A model generated the notes under the pieces. It was not told where the DNA came from. It made no database searches and saw only the letters and a program-made list of their open reading frames with translations. The translations under genes and the position numbers were made by a program. Below are positions 1 through 18,855 of a stretch of DNA of 64,000 nt, in pieces (position 1 is the first letter of the stretch; each line of letters begins with the position of its first letter). Source of the stretch: Spirodela intermedia (Eukaryota > Streptophyta > Magnoliopsida > Alismatales > Araceae); contig LR746271.1 in the NCBI GenBank assembly GCA_902729315.2, forward strand, positions 3,122,001 to 3,186,000. The letters are read 5' to 3'.

Positions 1-7590
<7,590 letters not shown>

Positions 7591-7601
7591 CATCACGGCG
7601 C

Positions 7602-7673
7602 CAGTATAAATAGCCTCCAGTCCTCTGAACCCTAAACCCTGTCTCTCTCTCTCTCTCTCACTCTCTCTCTCTC
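7602..7673 (+). promoter_or_regulatory. TATA box, telo-box and CT tract: core-promoter-like block
   Basis: A consensus plant TATA box (tataaatag, 7602-7610) is followed about 20 bp later by a telo-box-like run (aaccctaaaccct, about 7629-7641) and then a CT tract to about 7,673. TATA, telo-box and pyrimidine patch is a familiar arrangement at plant housekeeping promoters. No convincing coding frame follows on the plus strand, so the transcript is unknown. Read on the minus strand, the same block could serve as a GA-rich leader with a TTTAGGG motif, so orientation is uncertain. Confidence 0.45.
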
Positions 7674-8190
7674 GGCAGACATGCCAGTCTGAGCCGTCAG
7701 ATTTCGCTATCTCGGTGGGCTGGAAATGAACCGAACTCAATACTAAGTTTGGATCCGGCCGATTTTCAACGGTCCATTTATCGATCGCCTCACTATCGAA
7801 GAGAAACGAGGCAGATCGCCGGTCCACATCTTGCACTGGGCCAGTCGGTTCGGCCCTTGTCTCCGCACCTTTGCGGTGTCCCAGTTAGGCCCATAGTCTC
7901 AGTTTTATTTACTAGAAATGACAACCAGATTATGGCACCAGCCCAATTACATTGAGTCTAAATTCGAGCCATTATAGTAAATATTTAATAAAATATTATG
8001 CCTGTATATGATGATTATTTCACATTGGTGACCAACTATCCTGGAATTATAATTTTTTTAATATGAAAACCAATGAACAATGCGCGTATCATGACTATGT
8101 GAAGCTACCCATAAAGTTCTAGCTTTGATACTGACCCCTGAATGGTGCTATAAATGCGACGGTTGTGAGGAACAATTATAAAGTTATAAC
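7674..8190. other. Intergenic, between promoter-like block and H+-ATPase 3' end
   Basis: No gene is recognised. GC content is moderate to about 7,900 and the sequence is then AT-rich. The right end meets the presumed polyadenylation region of the H+-ATPase gene. Confidence 0.5.
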
Positions 8191-8196
8191 TTTATT
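8191..8196 (-). terminator. Candidate poly(A) signal of the H+-ATPase gene
   Basis: AATAAA on the minus strand, about 190 nt past the stop codon, a usual distance for a plant 3' UTR. It is assigned by position only. Confidence 0.45.
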
Positions 8197-8387
8197 GACA
8201 TGCAATAAATTAATGACATTACTACGACCCAACAAACAAGTGTGTATCATCTTCTACAAAAGTCAACTATCAAAACACAAATCGTGAAAAGGAAAAGCTT
8301 TGGCGACCATTAGTCATGCATAAACTAAAACTAGGGAACTAACGAACTACCAAAAACCATAGTCTTAGACTGTCCTTGCAACCTTCC

Positions 8388-9230
8388 TCACACGGTGTAG
8401 TGATGCTGCATGGTGTCAATGTCGAGCCCCTTCAGCTTCACGACGCACTCGATGTGCCCCTTCAGCGTATGACGCTCCCTCAGCCTGCATGCAGAACGGG
8501 GAGACCAGCGTAACCTTGAGCATGTAAGTGTCGGGCTAAAGTGGAGCTATCTAGGATAATATGGGAGCATTTTGATCACGGGAATTTGATTTCTACCAAA
8601 ACTAGAACGGATTTCTGCATGCGTGTATGGGATTTAAGGTCATGCCTCTCTAACGTGGGACGATTAGTTATGAGAGAGCGGGGGAACGGGGATTAAGGGG
8701 AATGGTTCTGAGGGGCGGAGTCACCTGGCCACCTCGGCGCGGCGCTTGGCCTGGTCGGCGATCTCGGAGAGCTCCCGGTGGCTGTTCTGGTCGCCGGACG
8801 AGGACTCTGGCGGGTGGAGGCCGTGGATTGTCCTCTGGATCACGGCCCACTGTGCCTCCCTCTCCTCCCTCCCGCAGTCCTTCTTTGTCGAGAAGGCGAT
8901 CTGCCGGGGTGGAAAAAGGCAAGGGTGTTAATCTCCAGATAAAGGAAGAGGAGGGAGAGAGTGAGAGAGAGAGAGACCCTGTTGTGGAGCATCTGGTGCC
9001 AGGCCTTGCCGCTGAGGGCGTAGCGGATGGCGAACTTTAGAAAGTCGAGTGGAATGTAGGTGAGGACGCTGTAGAGCCAAATCGCCATCGTCCACTTCCA
9101 TCCGATTGAGTGAAACCTCGCGAAATCCATGTCGATCTTCGCCGTTATGCACGTCGCCACCTGCCCCCGCAGCCGTGTTATAGTGAACCCAGCCAGTGCG
9201 AGACAGAGTGAGGTCAGAGAGAGAGAGGGG

Positions 9231-9318
<88 letters not shown>

Positions 9319-12278
9319 GATTTGAGCGAAAATGAAGGCGGAAGCGAGAAGGAGGCCCGGGCGCTCGGAGTAGGACCAGCTCTGTGACCTAGTGACGAAG
9401 ATGAGGGCCTGGCTTATGATGCTCACTTGGAGGTACAGAGCCGCGTTGAGCCGCTTGTGGTTGCCCCTTATCGGCCTTAAATGGAAGATCTCCTGCAAGC
9501 CAATCGATCAACGGAGGAAAAAAGATCGAGGAAATAGTGAGAGGGACGGCGGCGGCGACTGCACTCACGGTGAAGAAGTCCGTGTCGTTGGCAGCCCAGA
9601 AGAAGATGACGGTCATGAGGGCAAGGTAGGTTCCGAGGAGGACGCCGGTGACGAAGATCTCCCAGAGCTTCCACGAGTCCGGCGCCGGCGACGGTCGGAC
9701 GATGTCCTTGGAGATGGTCATGATGGTACCGTCGTTGAGCACGGCGATGACCAGGACCATGAAGGGGGAGAAATCGAACTCCCATACCAGGGCGAGGAGG
9801 AGGAAGCCGAGGACGATACGGATGGTGATAGAAACGGCGTAGATGGTGTAGTTCTTCATCCTCTGGAATATTGCCCGGCTGGTCAGCACTGCGCTGATGA
9901 TCACGCTCAGCCCCGGCTCCGTCAACACGATGTCGGAGGCGCTCCTGGCAGCGTCGGTTGCGTCGGCGACGGCGATGCCAATGTCCGCCGCCTTCAGGGC
10001 AGGCGCGTCGTTGACCCCGTCGCCGGTCATGCCGCAGATGTGCTTCCTCTCCTGGAGCTTCTTCACGATGTTATACTTGTGCTCCGGAAAGACCCCGGCG
10101 AAACCGTCGGCCTTCTCAATGAGCTCGTCGACGGGGATGGCGGCGATTGACTCGTCCCTATCATCGCCACCTAGAAGTGAGGAGGAGGGGTACATGTTCG
10201 TGCCCATGCCGAGGCGGCGTCCAGTCTCCTTGGCAATGGCCAGCTGGTCGCCAGTGATCATCTTCACGTTGACTCCCAAGTTGAGGGCTCGGCGAATGGT
10301 CTCAGCGCTGTCGTGGCGCGGCGGGTCGAAGAGTGGGAGGATCCCGACGAAGTCCCAGGGTCCGCCGGCGCTCTCTTTGCTCTTCTCCGGGACCGTCTGC
10401 CTCGCCACCGCCAGGGACCTCAGCCCTCTCTCAGCGAACTTGGCAATGATGGCGTGCGCCCTGGCTCTCGCCCCGCCGCGGAGGTTGCATAGGTCGATGA
10501 TCTGCTCAGGCGCTCCCTTGCTGGCCCGGTGCCAGCTGCCGTCAACGGCGTCGACGTAGGTGATCGCCGTCCGCTTCTCCACCGGATTGAACGGGAGGAA
10601 GTGCAGCTCCTGGATTCCCGCCCTCGCCTGCATCGAATAGCAGCGAGGATTAATTATTAGTAGCTAGCTACTCTATCTACTCCGGCAAGGTTCAAACTGC
10701 GGGCGAGTTGCGTTACCTCCTTTGGATCGGCGAGCATGTTGACGATGGAGGCGTCGATGGCGTCCTGGTTCTCGAGTCGGGAGGCCCTGGCGGCGAGGAG
10801 GACGGCCGCGTCCCGGTCCAGATCTCTGGGGAAGACCTCGATCATGGCCTTGTCGACGGTGAGCTTGTTAAGGGTGAGGGTGCCGGTCTTATCGCTGCAG
10901 AGGACGTCCATACCGGCCAGCTCCTCGATGGCCGTCATCCTCTTCGTGATGGCACCGTGGTTAGAGAGGTGGTGGGAGCCAATGGCCATGGTGACTGAGA
11001 GCACCGTCGGCAAGGCGATGGGGATGCCGCCGATAAGTAGAACGAGAAGGTTGTCTATGCCTTCCCTGTAAGGGCGGCGCTGGATGGGGTACATGACGAT
11101 GATCTCCACCAGCATCCCAACGGCGATGGAGCAGATGCAGAAGTTGCCGATCGCCGTCAACACCTTCTGAAAGTGGCCCACGTTGTTGGTGTTGTCGACA
11201 AGGTGCGCCGCCTTGCCGAAGAAGGTGTGGACGCCGGTGGCGATGACGACGGCCTCGATCTCCCCTTGCTTGCAGGTCGACCCAGAGAAGATCTCATCGC
11301 CAGGTTTCTTCGTCACGGGGAGCGACTCGCCGGTGAGGGCCGACTGGTCGATCTTCAGGGGGTCGCCCTCGAGGAGTCGGGCGTCGGCGGGCACGATGTC
11401 GCCCAGCTTAACGGAGATGATGTCTCCAGGGACGAGGATCGCCGCCTCCTGCTCCGACCACCGTCCATCCCGGAGAACCTTCGTCTTGGGGGCAAGCCCA
11501 GCCATGAGAGACGCCGCCGCGTTGCCGGCGTTGTTCTCCTCGACGAAGCTGACGGTGGAGTTGATCAGGAGAAGAATGATGATGCCGAGGAAGTCTGGCC
11601 AGTCTGGGGGCTTGCCCTGCGCCAAGTAGAGAGCAGATAAGAAACTAGGAGCCTCTGCGACAAAACCGGTGGAGAAAGTGACAATCTAGGGTTTCTATTA
11701 CGTCTCCGTTGGCGAGGACGATAGCCATTACGGCGGCGGTCTCCATTACCCACGATAGAGGATTCCACATGAAGCCCAAGAACTTTAGGAATTTGCTCTC
11801 CTGGTGATGAGTAGAACAGAATATCAGAGAGAACTCCGTCAGAATAAAGGTTCAGAGAGAGCCTGCGACAGATCTACACTTGGGAGAGAAGGGTTACTGT
11901 TAGGGTTAGGATTTTTCGTCGAGATCTAGGGAAAAGACAACCATCATTAAAGATTAATGCTTCGGGATTCATCTGAAGTCATGAAGACAGAGACTCGGCG
12001 GGACGTCCGGGTCAAGCTTCGACGGCCGGGATACCTTTTTCTCCTCAAGCTTGTTGGGCCCAAAGGTCTGGAGGCGCTGCTTCGCTTCCTCGCTGGTGAG
12101 GCCTTCCTTCGAGCACTTAAACAGCTCGAAGACCTCCTCGACCGGGATCCTCTCCTGCGGCAACCCACCGCCGACAGAAGAAATCAATGACAGGAGTATA
12201 GAAGACGACGGGAGGAATCAGCCAGCTCACCAGGTCGACGTTCTCGTTGCGGATCTCCTCCAGGGTGATGGTCGCCAT
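8388..12278 (-). CDS. AHA: Plasma-membrane H+-ATPase (P3A-type proton pump), complete, nine exons
   Basis: ATP-driven proton export pump of the plasma membrane; it energises secondary transport and drives cell expansion. Exons in transcript order: 12278-12231, 12154-12035, 11800-11702, 11616-10717, 10627-9569, 9492-9319, 9160-8978, 8900-8725, 8484-8388. They sum to 2,856 nt, or 951 residues, the usual family length, and all junctions keep frame. The protein starts [16 protein letters not shown]. It has the actuator TGES (about 184-187), the phosphorylated Asp in DKTGTLT (about 331), KGAPEQI (about 426) and TGDGVNDAP (about 590). The membrane Arg and Asp matching AHA2 R655 and D684 are at about 659 and 688. 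The C-terminal autoinhibitory region ends in HHYTV, whose penultimate Thr is the known 14-3-3 phosphosite. One oddity is Ile at about 698, where family members usually have Arg (SKDRVKPSP). Exons are very GC-rich; intron 6 is largely a GA microsatellite. Confidence 0.96.
9216..9314. repeat. (GA)n microsatellite inside H+-ATPase intron 6
   Basis: An almost uninterrupted GA run (with a few gg and gc interruptions) fills most of the 158-bp intron 9161-9318. On the transcribed strand it is a CT tract starting right at the splice donor (GTTATCTCTC). Confidence 0.9.
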
Positions 12279-12314
12279 CGCACCCCTTGTGGAGTAAGAG
12301 AAAGAAGATGGCTC

Positions 12315-12329
12315 CTACGACAGCATCAT
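12315..12329 (-). promoter_or_regulatory. Candidate upstream ORF in the H+-ATPase leader
   Basis: Reading the minus strand, ATG ATG CTG TCG TAG (MMLS) lies about 36 nt upstream of the main ATG at 12,278 and directly follows the GA-rich tract. Short uORFs are known in some plant proton-pump mRNAs. Whether this one is transcribed depends on the real start site, which is not known. Confidence 0.4.
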
Positions 12330-12330
12330 A

Positions 12331-12364
<34 letters not shown>

Positions 12365-12540
12365 CCTCTCTTTCTCCCTCTCTCCTCTCTCTCTCCCTCT
12401 CTCCCTCTCTCCCTCTCTCCCTGCTCTTTCCTCCCTCCTCCCTCCTCCCTCCCTCCCTTCCGCTCAAGCTCTCTCTCTCTCTCTCTCCCCCTCCCGCTCA
12501 AGCCCGCTCTCCCTCTCTCTCTCCCTCCCTCCCGCCCACT

Positions 12541-12575
<35 letters not shown>

Positions 12576-12665
12576 TCCCTCCCGCTCAAGTTCTCTCTCT
12601 CTCTCTCTCTCTCTCCCCCTCCCTCCCGCTCAAGCTCTCGCTCTTGCTCTCGTTCAGGCTCTAGC
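12329..12665. repeat. CT-rich low-complexity tract in the presumed 5' UTR of the H+-ATPase gene
   Basis: Several CT runs separated by ccct/ccct and short gctcaag spacers that recur at least four times, giving a compound, partly tandem low-complexity block of about 330 bp. On the sense (minus) strand it is GA-rich. It lies between the candidate TATA box and the ATG. Confidence 0.8.
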
Positions 12666-12718
12666 CCTCTCTCTTGATTGGCCAGAGGAGGTAATGATGC
12701 CCTCCCGGGCCCTCACCG

Positions 12719-12724
12719 TTTATA
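12719..12724 (-). promoter_or_regulatory. Candidate TATA box of the H+-ATPase gene
   Basis: TATAAA on the minus strand in a GC-rich setting, about 440 bp upstream of the ATG. It would give a long GA-rich leader. Two CACGTG G-box cores lie upstream at 12907-12912 and 12959-12964. Confidence 0.45.
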
Positions 12725-13265
12725 AGGCAACCATCGCAATGCGAGGTTTCCGATGATATCTCCTTCCGTTTCTTTCCTCTATCTCTCATTATGCGACATG
12801 CAGAGTATAATGAGGAGGTGAGACCGGAGAATGAGGTGGCCGTTAGACCGTTGAGGCGGCGTTAGAGGACCCACAAGGAATCGGGCTCAGTTCCAGCTTG
12901 CTTCAACACGTGTGCGCATCTTCGCCGCCGTCAAAGTCATCGCCGCCGGATCAGCGCGCACGTGTTAACTGTCCTCGTCCCTCGGGCGAGATCATCGTCT
13001 CCAACGGTTATCGATAAAAGTACCATTCTACCCCTGACAAACCATCCTCTAACCGGCCGGCTTCCTTTGTCCAGGCTCAGCCCTCCTTACCGCAGAGAAA
13101 ATAAAACCAATGAATGCTATAAATAGTTATACTGAGCTTAGTTGAGCAGAAGATATAAAAATAAATACCCAAAAAATAATATATTGAATAAAAAGAACAC
13201 GAATATTCTGGATTTAATATTCGACTACTTACCAGCAACCCCACCCTATGGTCATCATAGGAGAG
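12725..13265. other. Upstream region of the H+-ATPase gene
   Basis: Promoter-side DNA with two CACGTG cores (12907 and 12959), then a short AT-rich stretch from 13,110 to 13,235. No coding sequence is recognised. Confidence 0.5.
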
Positions 13266-13554
13266 GCAGACGAAGGGGCGAGCGCCGGTGTGAACCCTAC
13301 TGTGCTCCGTTGGCCCCAGCGGCAATTTGCAGGTCATCATGCAGCCCTTCCAGGGACAGTTAATCGAGGGGGCGGTCGTCGGCGCCTTGGACGCGGCGGT
13401 GCTGGAGCAGGTAGTTGTGGGAGAACGTCCCGCGTCCCTTCGCCGGGAAAATGCTCTGCTTGTGCAGACCCAGATCATCGCGGGGATTGAAGCTCACGAA
13501 GTAGCTTCGCGAGTGTTCTCCTTCCTCGTCCACTCTCTGGGAATTAGCCATCAT
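13266..13554 (-). pseudogene. C2H2 zinc-finger pseudogene fragment, REF6/JMJ705-like
   Basis: The minus strand encodes decayed text like the C-terminal zinc-finger array of REF6/ELF6-type JmjC H3K27 demethylases. One frame (to 13,360) reads LHKQSIFPAKGRG, FSHNYLLQHRRV and DDRPLD, then a stop. The next frame continues CPWKGCMMTCK, TEHSRVHTGARPFVC down to 13,266. Intact family members have LHK..CPVKGCGKKF, SHKYLVQHRRVH, DDRPLKCPWKGC and TEHIRVHTGARPYVC. Here zinc-binding Cys residues are replaced (CPVKGC becomes FPAKGR), a frameshift with a stop separates two fingers, and the array is cut short after the third finger. Sequence up to about 13,870 on the same strand may be more distant remains of the same gene (basic and acidic runs), but this is weak. 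It is not expected to encode a working protein. Confidence 0.75.
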
Positions 13555-14963
13555 AGGTTTCTTCCATTTCCCTTGTTCTTCATCTTCCTCTTAGGCTGAC
13601 TGGTCTTCGAAATCTGGCTCAACTGCCACGTCAGAAGGATTTTGTTTCCTTCCTCGGGCCGGTGCTTTGGATCTGCAGCACCACCGTCTGAATTTGGTCC
13701 ATTAAGGCTCTTTTCAGCCATTCAAAAGGGTTTCCCAATGGGCCTCATCGACGAGGTTCCGAGGATTCCACAGGCGCCTTTCTGGTCTTCTTCGAACTCG
13801 GCAACCTTGACGATCTCTTCCTCTTCTTAGGAGACATCAGCATTCTGGTCAGCCACTGGCAGCGGGTGCCAGTCAGTCTTCCAATGATCTCCACGCTGAG
13901 CTTAAGATCAGCATCTCAGTCGATTCTCTCCCCATCATCTTCTTCCTCCTCTTCTTCTCTATCACTGTAGTGGGCCATGTATGGTTGGATCTGATCTGAC
14001 ATCTGAACCCCACCACACCATTTGTCGGCAGCAATGATTTTCTTCCGCATTACTCGAACCTCCCTCCTCCCAGCCGAATGGTTATCTTGTGTGGAGAGAA
14101 AATGAGAAGAGGGGGCGCATCCATGTGCGGTCCCATGTAATATCTACTTCTTTTCCCTTCTTCTTCCCCTACTTCTTTCTCTACTCAATCCTCCCTCTAG
14201 TTCTCCATCACCTCTGCAATCTTCAGTGGATCAAATACCTTAAGAAGAGTCTTCAAGTTTTATTAGACCATAGGCAAATTAGGTATCACTAAAGGTATTG
14301 CAACTTTCTCATCTTTGAAACTGAATTTGATCTTCATCCTAGTATCCTTGCTCTTGCTCCTTGTGAGAACATAGGATAGTTAATAAATTACTTCTTACAT
14401 AATCAATCTCTCACTGATGAAGATTTGATCTGTTTATTAAAATTGAACATCTTAAATGAATATATTCATTTAAAGTTGTGAGAACAACTAATTCTAAGCT
14501 ATCTTCTTTCATTGACTTAAACAAGTGGGTTTCTCTATTCATATCTCTAAACATAATGGACCGCTCTAATTGGGGCTGCTTTCATTCCCTATGAGAGAGT
14601 TGAATGTATAAAGACATTCTCTCCCCCTATTGAGGGTCTGCCCATTGAAGCACTATCACGATCATAACAAGTGGTATCAAAGTATGACTTTGGCAAATGT
14701 CAATGCTAGGTTTGGATGCAGTAAGATGTTCATCAGAGTACTCAACAAGCACCTGATGTCATGACACCAGGACAACATGGCCCTTATGAGCAATGTAGGC
14801 TCACGTGTTGGAGCACATGACCAAGGTGAATGACAATGCTAGGTGTGGACTAGCTGAATGTGATTGTCAAAACACAAAGATGTATGACAGCACAACATGA
14901 TAATGATGTGGCACACGTGAGCAATGAAGTCACATAGAGTTGCAAGTAGTGGAATGTTGATGG
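13555..14963. other. Degenerate sequence with a retroelement primer-binding-site-like motif
   Basis: No intact gene. Near 14,676 the sequence tggtatcaaag resembles the plant retrotransposon primer-binding site (TGGTATCAGAGC) and follows a possible LTR end in ...taaca. The 290 bp up to the copia element could be leader of an older retroelement that the copia element interrupted. This is an inference from one short motif. Confidence 0.35.
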
Positions 14964-15156
14964 TGTTGAGGCGTCCTCTAATAGCAACAGCTCCAAGCGG
15001 TCAACTTTGACCATAACTGCCTCTGCGTAACTGCCTGCAATTCAAGTCACATAGCTGTCTTCCCACTATATAAGGGGGGAATGATCTGAGGCTATGGAGG
15101 GTGAGCTTTTTTCTCCGTCCTCTAATTCATCTCCTCTCTATTTTTGAATCTCTTCA
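14964..15156 (+). repeat. 5' LTR of the copia element
   Basis: Starts TGTTGAGGCGTCC and ends TCTTCA. It contains actatataagggggg (about 15,065), a likely TATA box of the element. It lacks the short insertion found in the partner LTR. Confidence 0.88.
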
Positions 15157-18100
15157 TGGTATCAAAGCCTCTGCGTTTAATAGTTTCTTGATCCATGTCC
15201 TCTCCTACATCCAAAGATGCAATAGTTGCGAATCCTGAAAATAAGCAAATCCCGATTACTTCTTTGATGAGCTCTGTTGCAGCGCTCATCGCCACAAATC
15301 ACATTGGCGGACAGATCTCGATCAAGCTCATGAGAAAGAATTTTCTCTTATGGAAAACTCAACTACTTCCTCTACTAAATTGCTATGACCTCGCACATAT
15401 TCTCGAGCAAGATCCACTGAGCTCGATGAAGCTAGGTCCCAATGGCACACTCCTAGTCAATCCGGAGTATCAATAGTGTTGGCATCAAAATCAACTAGTA
15501 CTGACACTGATTGTTACCTCTCTCACGGAATCCCTTCTATCATGCGTTGTTAGTAAAACTTCTACCAAAGAAGTGTGGATTGCTCTCAACAAGAATTACT
15601 CTTCCAAGAATCCGTCAAGGATTATGCATCTGCACAACAAGCTCCACAACATACCAAAGGAATCAGATCAGTATTTGATTATGTGCAGGATCTTCACAAT
15701 ACCTGTAATGAACTCATAGCAGCGGGGCAACCAATCCAAGAAATCATTGCCATCACATCTATGGGGACTAGGCCCCTCCTATGCTACTTTCAATACAGGA
15801 ATTACCTCGCATCTGCAGAACTTGAGTTTTGAGAAAGTCGTATCTTAGATTCATTCACATGAAGACCTAGTCAATCTTTCAGTAGCAACCAAAGAATCAA
15901 CTGAATTCCCTCCTACAGTGAACCAAGTTCAATCAGTAGTTTTAGAATGAGGTAAGGGTCGATTTGGTGGGCCATCTACCTAAGGACGAGGTAGAAATGG
16001 TGGGCGATACACTCAGATGCCAAATATGTGATCAATTTGGGCATTGAGCCCAAGATTATCAAGAACAATTCAATTAAAGCTTCTTTGGTTGGACTAATTC
16101 TCCAATGAAAGAACCTCAACCATACCAACAGTCGCAAGCCTACTCCCTCACATCAGACCAATCCAGCCAGCATGGAGCCACCTCACTCCACTGCTTGGTA
16201 TCTTGATAGTGGTGCCACTCACCACTTCACGAATGAGCCACAGACTCTCATAGATCTAGTAGTCTACCAAGGCAATGATCAGCTGTAAATCGACAATGGC
16301 ATAGGTTTGAATATCTATTCTACTGGAAATTTAATTTTGCATTCTCATCACAGATAATTGAAGCTTCATGATGTTCTCCACATACCTACGATTGCCAAAA
16401 TTCTTTTGCCAGTCCATAGATTGATTAATGATAATAATGTTTATGTGGAATTTCATGCAACGTATTGTCTTGTGAAGGACAAAGCAATAGGGACTCTTCT
16501 ACTATGGGGAATAATTAAAGATGGCCTCTACTTCTTGTAGAATTCCAAGTTTCTACAAGCGTACCTCGGACAAAAAGTATTAATGTCACATGGCATGAGC
16601 AGTTGGGCCATCCAAATCTCAAGATTTTACATCACATAATAGCCATTTATGGACTGCCAATGTTGAAAGACAATAAAGTTAGTCCCTCTTGTGATGTTTG
16701 TCTCTCTTCCCAAGTTCATAAGCTACTCTTCTCTAAATCAATTTATTCCACAAGCAAACCCTTGGAACTAATCCATCAGATTTATGAGGGCCATCACCTA
16801 TGATATCTCACCTAGGATACAAGTATTATGTGATCTTTGTAGACGATTATTCGAGATACACATGGCTCTATCTATTGAAGTGAAAAAATGATGTCCTTGA
16901 AGTGTTTACAAACTTTGAGAAGAGAGTGGAACTTCAGTTGTCACTGAAAATTCTGAATTTTCAATCAAATTGGGGAGGTGAGTTCCAATCGCTAAGTAAA
17001 TTACTCAGTGATCAAGGCATTAATCATTGAATATCATGCTTATACACACTTGCTCAAAATGGGACAACTAAGAGGAAACACTAGCATTTAATCAAAACAG
17101 CACTCTCCCTTCTTAAGCATGCCTTGATGCCACACAAGTACTAGGATGAAGTTGTGGCAACAGTTGCCTTCTTGATCAATCACATGCCAACACCCATCTT
17201 GAAACATAAATCTCCCTATGAGTTGATCTATTAGTGCTCATCTAACTATCATCTTCTCAAGAATTTCAGGTGCTCTTGCTATCCAAATCTCAGACCATAT
17301 GCATCCACCAAGCTCACGTCCAAGTCTGAATGATGCATCCTCTTGGGCTACAATGCTTTTCATTGAGGCTACAAATGCCTCTCACTCACTTTAGCGAGTT
17401 TTTGATCTCGAAGGATATGGTATTTGATGAAGAAGTGTTTCTCTTTTAAAACTCACCTGATCCATTTGTCTCTCTTCTGATTCTTAAGCCCAAGGAGTAC
17501 TAGGAAAATCTCTGTCTAAGTCTAGTATTTCTCTTCTCCTCTTACAACAACTATATATATTTCCCATGACAAAAACACTTGTTACAACACAACCTCCCAC
17601 GCCTATTGCCATCTCACCTACTAGTATTGAGCATTGTATTACCCAATCCACAAACAACTCTCTTGTCAAACCCCTTGATCTTCCCTCTGAACTTGCACAC
17701 AGTAGTCATATTCCTTCAGCCGACCCTCTCTCTCCCTCCAATCTTGACCAGTCAAGCCCCCCCTTGTCCCCAAAACTCACACCCTCTAAGACATCTATGG
17801 CAACACTCAACCTTTATCCTTGACAACTAACCTCAGTCACACACATCTTATACCCACATGTCTTGCAGCTACCTCTTTATGCGAACCACACTCCCTTTCT
17901 CAAGCCCTCTGTGATTTAAATTGGGTTGCTGCTATGCATCAAGAATTTCATGCTCTAATTCAAAATAGAATATGATTTCTTGTCCCTCGACCAACTTCAC
18001 ACCCTATCATTGGCTACAAGTGGATATTTCAATAGAAATTCAAACTTGATGGCAATATTGATCACTACAAAGCATGGTTTATTGTTAAAGGATTTTATCA

Positions 18101-18855
18101 ATAGGCGGGAATTGATTTTCATGAAACCTTCAGCCCTGTGATCAAAGTTGCAATCATACATCTTCTTCTCTCTATTGTCGTCAGCTGCAATTGGTTCATT
18201 TTGCCAATTGGACATATCAAATGCATTTCTCTAGAGAGACCTCACTGAATTGATCTATATGGAGCAACCCCAAGGCTTTAAATGTCCTCAATTCTCAAAC
18301 TATGTATGTCAACTCTGAAAATCACTCTATGGCCTGAAGCAGGCCCCGAGAGAATGGTTTCATAAATTCACCACATATCTCATCAAACTTGGTTTCTTGG
18401 GATCTAAGATAGAAACTTCATTGTTCTTTTACTAGTGGTTCCACTGTCTATATTGGACCTAATCTCATATCCTAGAGCTCGAAGAAACAATCAATGGTGG
18501 CACAATTCAGCACTGAAGTAGAATATAAGGCTCTGGCCAACGCTCCAGCCAAACTTATTTGCCTGCGATCCCTTCTTTGAAAACCAAGAATCATCACTTC
18601 ACCACCTACAATCTGATGTGACAACATTGGGGCAATATATCTGGCAGCTAACCCTATCTTTCACGCATGGATAAAATATATCAAAGTAGATTTTCACTTT
18701 GTTTGTGAACAAGTCTCCTTGTGGCAATTGCACATCAACTTTGTCTCTAGTCAAGATCAATTGGCAGATCTCCTCACCAAACCTTTGCCCAAATCTTAGT
18801 TTCTTCTTCTTTAGTCCAAACTCAACGTTGTACTAGCGCTTTGCTTGTAGGGGGA

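Noticed and set aside
8702-9040. Long plus-strand open frames across the H+-ATPase gene (also 9392-10150, 9897-10559, 11173-11640)
   Set aside because: They are antisense shadows of GC-rich H+-ATPase exons; the minus strand reads as a full P-type ATPase with all motifs.
9129-9387. Arg-Glu repeat proteins over the GA run
   Set aside because: They are the trivial translation of a GA microsatellite that sits in an intron.
12051-12677. Frames rich in Ser, Leu and Pro over the CT tract
   Set aside because: These are translations of a pyrimidine microsatellite, not a protein.
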